Assembly (NCBI GenBank): GCA_020061125.1
Contig: JAGUYV010000336.1
Coordinates: 1-11,086, forward strand
DNA: 11,086 nucleotides
DNA from: a bacterium
Lineage (GTDB): Bacteria > UBP15 > UBA6099 > DSWB01
Reading direction: 5' to 3'
Position 1 is the first letter of the stretch. Every line of letters starts with the position of its first letter. Positions 5,995 to 11,086 of the stretch are shown here, one piece after another. The position numbers and the translations under genes were made by a program. The notes under the pieces are model-generated. The model worked only from the letters and a program-made list of their open reading frames with translations. It was not told where the DNA came from and searched no databases.

Positions 5995-6885
5995 ATGACG
6001 GAAGGCAAATCCTGCAGCACCTGCGGGGACGACTCCTGCAAGGCAAAAGCCATGCGGCCCGACGAGACCGTGGAAGAACACCTCGAGCGCCAGAAGCTCG
6101 AAAAGCGCATGTGCGCCATCAAAAACAAAATCATTATCTTGAGCGGCAAGGGCGGCGTGGGCAAGAGCACCGCGGCCGTGAACATCGCCGCGGGCCTTGC
6201 GCAACAGGGCCATTCCGTGGGCATCATGGACATTGACATCCACGGCCCGTCCATCCCGAATCTGCTGAACCTCGAGGGCCAGCGGCCCAAGAGCACGGGC
6301 GAAGCCCTGCTGCCCATCAAATACAACGACGGCATCAAGGTCATTTCCATCGCGTTCCTGCTCCCGAGCCGCGACGACGCCATCATCTGGCGCGGGCCTC
6401 TCAAAATCGGAACCATCAAGCAGTTCATGCGCGATGTGGAATGGGGCGAACTCGATTACCTCATCATTGACTGCCCCCCGGGCACGGGCGACGAGCCGCT
6501 GACCATCGCACAGACCATTCCCAATGTGACCGGCGCGGTCATCGTGACCACGGCCCAGGATCTGGCCATCATTGATGTGCGCAAGTCCATCACCTTCTGC
6601 GCCAAGGTGGATTTCCCGGTGTTCGGCGTGATCGAGAACATGAGCGGGTTCATCTGCCCGGGCTGCGGCCAGACGCACGACCTGTTCGGCAGCGGCGGCG
6701 GCCAGAAAATGGCCGAGGACATGAGCGTGCCGTTCCTGGGCAAGGTGCCCATCGAAACCGCGGCCCGCGACGCCGCGGACAAGGGCGAGCCTGTGGTCCT
6801 GGCCTTCCCCGAGTCCAACACCGCCAGAGCGTTCTCGGAAATCGTGAGCAAAATCAAGGAAAACATCGCCGCGGCAAGGGCCTGA
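5995..6885 (+). CDS. mrp: Mrp/NBP35-family P-loop ATPase, Fe-S cluster carrier
   Basis: This protein has 296 residues from ATG 5995, preceded by GAGGCGG; the in-frame GTG at 5935 is disfavoured because it sits at the predicted transcript start. The deviant Walker A motif GKGGVGKST is at 51-59, the switch I region DIDIHGPS at 79-86, and the switch II/Walker B strand YLIIDCPPGTGDE at 155-167. CPGC at 221-224 is the conserved pair that binds a bridging [4Fe-4S] cluster at the dimer interface in this family. The N-terminus has C7, C10, C15 and C40, recalling the N-terminal cluster of NBP35/Nubp1, and it lacks the DUF59 (MIP18-like) domain found in many bacterial Mrp proteins. The role is cytoplasmic storage and delivery of Fe-S clusters to target enzymes. 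It is monocistronic, between a promoter and a strong terminator. Family assignment is secure; N-terminal cluster binding is inferred. Confidence 0.95.
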   Translation: MTEGKSCSTCGDDSCKAKAMRPDETVEEHLERQKLEKRMCAIKNKIIILSGKGGVGKSTAAVNIAAGLAQQGHSVGIMDIDIHGPSIPNLLNLEGQRPKSTGEALLPIKYNDGIKVISIAFLLPSRDDAIIWRGPLKIGTIKQFMRDVEWGELDYLIIDCPPGTGDEPLTIAQTIPNVTGAVIVTTAQDLAIIDVRKSITFCAKVDFPVFGVIENMSGFICPGCGQTHDLFGSGGGQKMAEDMSVPFLGKVPIETAARDAADKGEPVVLAFPESNTARAFSEIVSKIKENIAAARA

Positions 6886-6915
6886 CCCGCACCCGGCGCA
6901 AGGCAAAGATTTTTC

Positions 6916-6947
6916 AAGGCCCCGCGGCGCACGCCGCGGGGCCTTTT
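6916..6947 (+). terminator. Strong rho-independent terminator after mrp
   Basis: A perfect 13-bp GC-rich stem (6916-6928 with 6933-6945) closes a GCAC loop, and a T4 run ends it at 6947. It lies 30 bases after the stop codon. Confidence 0.93.
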
Positions 6948-7002
6948 GCTTTGCCCGGATGCGACGCTTGCCGGGCCGCCGGAAAACATAATTTCCGCAC
7001 TC

Positions 7003-7031
7003 TTGCCGCATTTTCCCGTCTGTGCTATAAA
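7003..7031 (+). promoter_or_regulatory. Sigma70-type promoter for the two-component operon
   Basis: TTGCCG (7003-7008) and TATAAA (7026-7031) are separated by 17 bases, and TGC just before the -10 makes an extended -10. The predicted start is near 7038, giving a leader of about 94 nt before the kinase ATG. It lies after the mrp terminator, so the signalling genes form their own unit. Confidence 0.6.
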
Positions 7032-7131
7032 CCTTATTAGAATCATCAGGATTCGCGGATGTATAGTTTTGTGATACACTGTTCTTAACACATCCACCGC
7101 CTGGCGATTTTATTGCTTTTTGGGGCTTTTG

Positions 7132-10068
7132 ATGAAACCGGAGAAAAAAATCTTTCTGCTTTCCATTGCGGGCGGACTTGCGCTCTGGGTTTTCGACGCC
7201 CTTCTGGATTTTTTCTATTATTACCGGGGCGCGGGATTGCTGGACCTCTTGATTTTGAAAGTGCCCGCACACGAGGTTTACATCCGCCTGGTGATTCTGT
7301 CGCTGTTCGCGGGATTCGGCCTCCTTGCCGGAGCGCAGATAAGGCAACTGCGGCTTGCGCGAGAGGCCCTGCGCGAGAGCGAACAGACGCTGTCCATCAC
7401 CCTGCACAGCATCGGAGACGCGGTGCTGGCCACGGACATACAGGGCCGGGTCACCTTCATGAACCCGGTTGCGGAGCAACTCACGGGCTGGCCCGCGCAC
7501 GAGGCCAAGGGGCGGCCCATAGGCGAGGTGTTCCACATCGTCAACCAGTATTCGCGCGAGCGCGTGGAGAATCCCGTGAACAAGGTTCTGGAATCGGGAG
7601 CGGTTGTGGGCCTGGCCAATCACACGGTTCTGGTTTCCCGCGACGGCCGGGAATACATTATCGCGGACAGCGGCGCGCCCATCCGGACCCCGCAGGGCGA
7701 GGTCAGGGGTGTTGTGCTGGTGTTCCGCGACGACACCGAACGCCACCTCGCCCGCGAAGATGCCCGGCAGTTCCAGCACAGGTTCCGAGAATTGTATGAA
7801 GCCAGCCGCGACGGCTACGCCATGGTGGACTTGAATGGCGTGATCATCGAGTGCAACCGCGCTTTCGAGTTGCTCACCGGGTACTCATATAAGGAACTCA
7901 AGGCCAAACATTTCAACGACATCACGCCCGCAAAATGGCATGCCGCGGAGCAGACAATCATTGACGAGCAGGTTATGGCGCGCGGGTATTCGGACATCTA
8001 CAAAAAGGAATATCTCCGCAAGGACGGGTCCGTGATTCCCATCGAGTTGCAGACCTACCTGTACCGCAATCCAGATGGGGAACCCGCGGGCCTCTGGGCG
8101 CTGGTCCGCGACATCACGGAAAAGAACAAAGCCGAGCAGACGCGGAAGCAATACGAAAACCTGGTCCAGAGTTCGCCCATGGGCATGTTCATGTATAACC
8201 TGCTCGAGGACGGCCGCCTGGTTCTCGAAGGCGCAAACCCGGCCGCGGACCGGATTCTGGGCATAAACTGCGCAGAACGGATCGGCAAAACCATCGAGGA
8301 GGCGTTTCCGCCGCTTGCAGAAACCGAGGTCCCGCGGCGTTACATCGAGGCCGCGGCGCATGGAACACCCTGGTTCTTCGAGCAGGTGGATTACGACGAC
8401 GGCACGGTGGCCGGCGCATTCGAGGTGCATGCGTTCCAGACGCGGCCCGGGTCCATGGCCGTGTCGTTCATGGACATCACGGACCGCAAACGCGCGGAAA
8501 AACAGCTTGAGGACAACGAGCACCGCTACCGCAACATGTTCGAGCGCACAAGCAGCGGCGTGGTGGTTTACGAGGCGGTTGGCGAGGCCGAGGATTTCAT
8601 CATCAGGGAATTCAACAGCGCGGCCGAGCGCATCGAACAGATCGGGCGCGAGGCCCTGCTTGGGCGGCGCGTGACCGAGGTGTTTCCCGGCGTACGCGAA
8701 TTCGGCATCTTCGATGTGTTCCAGCGCGTGTGGCGCACCGGCGAACCCGAGCATTTCCCGCTCGGGTTCTACAAGGACGACCGCATGGCCGGATGGCGCG
8801 AGAATTACATTTATAAGCTGCCCTCGGGAGAAGTGGTGGCGGTGTACGACGATGTGACGGCGCGCAAGCAGGCCGAGGAAGCGCTGCGCGCCGAGCGCGA
8901 CCTGCTCGCGCACATCACCGAAACCAGCCCCGTGGGCATCGTGCTTGTGGACAAAACCGGCACCGTCACTTTCGCCAACTCGTTTGCGGAAAAGCATTTC
9001 GGGCTGACAAGGGCGCAAATTGAAGGCCGCGCATACAATGACCCGCAATGGGAAATCGAGGCCGTGGAAGGCGGCCCGTTCCCCGAGGACCAGCTCCCGT
9101 TCGCGCTCGTGAAATCCGGGCGCGAACCCGTGTTCGACATCCAGCACGCCATCGCGCTGCCGGACGGACGACGGCTTGCCCTGTCCATCAACGCCACGCC
9201 CCTGTTCGACGACGCCGGGCAATTCAACGGCATGGTGGCGTCCATCGAGGACATCACCGCGCGCAAGGAAAACGAGCTGGCCCTGGCTCAATACCGCGAC
9301 CGGCTCGAAGCCCTGGTGGACGAGCGCACCGCGGAGCTGCGCGACACCCAGCAGAAACTGATCGCCGCGGAACGCCTGGCCGTGCTCGGCCAGTTCGCGG
9401 GCAATGTGTCCCACGAAATCCGCAACCCGCTCGGAGTGATCTCCACCTCGGCCTACTACCTCAAGCGCCGCCTCCAGGATCAGGATGAGAAGATCCACAA
9501 GCACATCGCGCAGATCGGCCGCCAGGTGGACAACTGCACGCGCATCATCAAGAGCATGCTCGACCTCACGCGCATGGAGGCGCCGCGCAAAACAGCGGTG
9601 CCGCTGTCCGAATGCCTGGACGCGGCCACGGCCTCCGCGGGCGCGCCCCCGCGCCACATCAAGGTTGCGCTCGACCTGCCCGCGGAACCCGTGATTCTCC
9701 ACGCCGACCCCGAACAGATGCGGATCGCATTCAAAAACCTGATTAAGAACGCGTTCCAGGCCATGGAACCTGATGCGAACGGAACGCTGACAATCGCCGC
9801 GCTCGCGGCCACGGACGATTCGGGAGCGCCCTGCGCGCGGATTACGGTGTCGGACACCGGACACGGCGTTCCCGAGCAAATGCGCGACAAAGTCTTCCAA
9901 CCCCTGTTCACATCGCGCGCCACGGGCATCGGCTTCGGACTGTCCATCACGCAGATGATCATCGAGCGCCACGGCGGCGCCATCACACTCGAAAACTCGG
10001 CCGGGCCGGGCGCGTCGTTCCTCATCCGCCTGCCCCTGGCGCGGGAGGAGGATTCCCATGACAAATGA
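7132..10068 (+). CDS. Membrane-bound multi-PAS sensor histidine kinase
   Basis: This protein has 978 residues from ATG 7132, with a modest TGGGGC ribosome site at 7121-7126; an in-frame TTG at 7120 is less likely. Two membrane helices (about 7-29 and 49-68) bracket a short loop with PAHEVYIR, an N-terminal arrangement I recall from deltaproteobacterial kinases. Five PAS-type domains follow at about 84-205, 213-336, 341-457, 464-583 and 585-716, most ending in the typical DIT/DVT-x-RK junction. The HisKA domain has the H-box SHEIRNPL with phosphoacceptor H761. The ATPase domain has the N-box (KNAF, N873), the G1 box DTGHGV (D908) and the G2 box GIGFGLS (from 932). It has no receiver of its own. 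The last 11 bases overlap the next gene, implying translational coupling to the double-receiver protein, its likely phosphotransfer partner. Signals are probably cytoplasmic or membrane-sensed through PAS; no ligand can be named. Confidence 0.95.
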   Translation: MKPEKKIFLLSIAGGLALWVFDALLDFFYYYRGAGLLDLLILKVPAHEVYIRLVILSLFAGFGLLAGAQIRQLRLAREALRESEQTLSITLHSIGDAVLATDIQGRVTFMNPVAEQLTGWPAHEAKGRPIGEVFHIVNQYSRERVENPVNKVLESGAVVGLANHTVLVSRDGREYIIADSGAPIRTPQGEVRGVVLVFRDDTERHLAREDARQFQHRFRELYEASRDGYAMVDLNGVIIECNRAFELLTGYSYKELKAKHFNDITPAKWHAAEQTIIDEQVMARGYSDIYKKEYLRKDGSVIPIELQTYLYRNPDGEPAGLWALVRDITEKNKAEQTRKQYENLVQSSPMGMFMYNLLEDGRLVLEGANPAADRILGINCAERIGKTIEEAFPPLAETEVPRRYIEAAAHGTPWFFEQVDYDDGTVAGAFEVHAFQTRPGSMAVSFMDITDRKRAEKQLEDNEHRYRNMFERTSSGVVVYEAVGEAEDFIIREFNSAAERIEQIGREALLGRRVTEVFPGVREFGIFDVFQRVWRTGEPEHFPLGFYKDDRMAGWRENYIYKLPSGEVVAVYDDVTARKQAEEALRAERDLLAHITETSPVGIVLVDKTGTVTFANSFAEKHFGLTRAQIEGRAYNDPQWEIEAVEGGPFPEDQLPFALVKSGREPVFDIQHAIALPDGRRLALSINATPLFDDAGQFNGMVASIEDITARKENELALAQYRDRLEALVDERTAELRDTQQKLIAAERLAVLGQFAGNVSHEIRNPLGVISTSAYYLKRRLQDQDEKIHKHIAQIGRQVDNCTRIIKSMLDLTRMEAPRKTAVPLSECLDAATASAGAPPRHIKVALDLPAEPVILHADPEQMRIAFKNLIKNAFQAMEPDANGTLTIAALAATDDSGAPCARITVSDTGHGVPEQMRDKVFQPLFTSRATGIGFGLSITQMIIERHGGAITLENSAGPGASFLIRLPLAREEDSHDK

Positions 10069-10840
10069 GCCGGCCCCAAGCATCCTGATCGTGGACGACA
10101 ACCGCGACCTGTGCGAAATGCTCACCGATATCATGGAGATGGAAGGATTCCGCGTGACGCTTGCGCACGACGGGTTCGAGGCTCTGAAACTTGCGGGATC
10201 GCAATCCTTCGACATCGTGCTCATGGACATCAAAATGCCGGGCATGAACGGCGTGGAGACCTACAAAAAGTTCAAAGAACTGGCGCCCGGCACGCCGGTG
10301 ATCATGATCACCGCGTTCGCGCTCGAGGACCTTGTGCGCGAGGCCCTGCGCGAGGGCGCGTACGCCGCCCTGCAAAAACCCCTGGATTTCAACGAGCTGT
10401 TCGCCATCATCGAGGACGCGCGCCGCGAAAGCTCCCTGGTGCTTCTTATTGACGATGAAAAAGACCTGTGCGACGCCATGAGCGACGCGCTCTCCCAGCA
10501 CGGGTACCGCGTACGCACCGCCCACTCCGGCGAGGACGCCCTGCTCTTCGCGCGCCAGAACAATTTCGACTTCATTCTCCTGGACATGAAGCTGCCCGAC
10601 ATGAGCGGCTACGACACATTTCTGAAGATCAAACAGATCCGGCCGCGCGCCACGGTGATTCTCATCACCGGTTTCGCCGAGGAAATGAACGGGCTTATCA
10701 AAAAAGCCATTTCGCAAAACGCTTACATCTGCGTGCAAAAACCGGTCCGTATGGAGAAATTCGTGCCTTTGCTCGAAGACATCGCGCACCGGCGCGCGCA
10801 GGGCGACTTCAGCAAGCCCGATCCCCCGGACGATGCGTAA
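10058..10840 (+). CDS. Double-receiver response regulator without output domain
   Basis: This protein of 260 residues starts at ATG 10058 inside the kinase gene, after GGGAGGAGG. Two complete CheY-like receivers fill it. REC1 (about 9-123) has acidic residues D13/D14, phosphoacceptor D57 in LMDIKMPG, T84 and K107. REC2 (about 128-245) has D132/D133, phosphoacceptor D176 in LLDMKLPD, T204 and K228. Both therefore look phosphorylatable. Only a short Pro/Asp-rich tail follows, so no DNA-binding or enzymatic output exists. It probably accepts phosphate from H761 of the upstream kinase and passes it on or acts by protein contact, as single-domain receivers such as Spo0F or DivK do. The two receivers clearly differ in sequence, arguing for old duplication or separate partners. 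The next receiver gene starts 33 nt later. Confidence 0.93.
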   Translation: MTNEPAPSILIVDDNRDLCEMLTDIMEMEGFRVTLAHDGFEALKLAGSQSFDIVLMDIKMPGMNGVETYKKFKELAPGTPVIMITAFALEDLVREALREGAYAALQKPLDFNELFAIIEDARRESSLVLLIDDEKDLCDAMSDALSQHGYRVRTAHSGEDALLFARQNNFDFILLDMKLPDMSGYDTFLKIKQIRPRATVILITGFAEEMNGLIKKAISQNAYICVQKPVRMEKFVPLLEDIAHRRAQGDFSKPDPPDDA

Positions 10841-10873
10841 ACGCACCGCCGGAATACCGCCAATGGACTGCCA

Positions 10874-11086
10874 ATGAACACACTCTCGCTTCATGAAATC
10901 CCCGGCGCCAGGGCCAGCATTCTGGTGGTCGAGGACAACGGGCCGCTCGCGGACAATCTCCGCGACATCCTCGAAGACGAAAACATGCTCGTGCGCATCT
11001 GCGCCAGCGGCCGCGACGCCCTGGACGCCTGCGGCGCACGGGACTTCGACCTCGCGCTGGTGGACATGCGCCTGCCCGACATGGCC
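10874..11086 (+). CDS. Receiver-domain protein, N-terminal part (3' end outside window)
   Basis: The frame is open for 71 codons from ATG 10874 to the window edge. It encodes the first half of a CheY-like receiver: VVED with acidic E20/D21, then the phosphoacceptor D64 in LVDMRLPD. No good ribosome site precedes the ATG. A tiny upstream frame (ATG 10863) overlaps it as ATGA, so translation may depend on coupling with upstream reading. It is downstream of the double-receiver gene in the same direction and is probably part of the same operon. What follows the receiver (output, kinase or further receiver domains) cannot be seen. Confidence 0.85.
   Translation, partial: MNTLSLHEIPGARASILVVEDNGPLADNLRDILEDENMLVRICASGRDALDACGARDFDLALVDMRLPDMA

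Noticed and set aside
6953-6976. GCCCGG ... CCGGGC inverted repeat resembling an enterobacterial REP
   Set aside because: Only 6 bp pair around a 12-base loop in very GC-rich DNA, so it is likely chance, and the organism is not enterobacterial by its genes.
5806-7779. 657-codon open frame on the minus strand opposite mrp and the kinase start
   Set aside because: It is antisense to a clear P-loop ATPase and a kinase. It spans their promoters and the mrp terminator, and its translation is rich in His, Arg, Gly and Ala without recognisable domains, as expected opposite GC-rich genes.
7885-10245. 786-codon open frame on the minus strand opposite the kinase
   Set aside because: It is an antisense shadow of the PAS/HisKA coding region; codon-position bias belongs to the plus strand.

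Overview
The window looks like chromosomal DNA from a Gram-negative (diderm) bacterium. It encodes Sec signal peptides, a probable lipoprotein and a probable outer-membrane barrel. The mixture of dockerin and cohesin modules, a DUF4215-type Cys-rich repeat, RCC1 repeats and a five-PAS histidine kinase recalls uncultured deltaproteobacterial lineages (Desulfobacterota or Myxococcota-like). That placement is inference from remembered family distributions, not a search result. The right half (from about 4620) is clearly more GC-rich in its codon third positions than the left half, especially 1-2157.

Left block, minus strand (4200 down to 1): three genes in one direction, all encoding exported proteins. 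First comes a small beta-barrel-like outer-membrane protein (3673-4200). Next is a lipoprotein with carboxypeptidase-regulatory-like, PEGA-like, Big2-like and C-terminal cohesin-like modules (2252-3610). Last, beyond a strong hairpin terminator, is a long protein that runs off the window (1-2157). It has a signal peptide, a dockerin pair, a caspase-fold (clan CD) cysteine-peptidase-like domain, Cys-rich modules and RCC1 propeller repeats. A cohesin on a putatively membrane-anchored protein next to a dockerin on a secreted protease-like protein suggests a surface docking pair. This is the most interesting system in the window.

Middle (4201-4621): a non-coding divergent region. On the minus strand an extended -10 promoter (TGGTATAAT) sits directly upstream of a 134-nt sequence whose ends pair with each other and whose centre forms a second perfect 10-bp stem. 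It is a candidate structured small RNA or an mRNA leader.

Right block, plus strand: a class I SAM-dependent methyltransferase (4622-5380). It is followed by a 614-nt gene-free interval holding a MITE-like element with 16-bp inverted ends, a long imperfect hairpin and a 9-bp tandem repeat. Then come a promoter, an Mrp/NBP35-type Fe-S cluster carrier ATPase (5995-6885) and a textbook terminator. A second promoter leads into a two-component operon: a membrane histidine kinase with five PAS domains (7132-10068), an overlapping double-receiver protein without output domain (10058-10840), and the start of another receiver protein (10874 to the window end). The three signalling genes probably form one phosphorelay.
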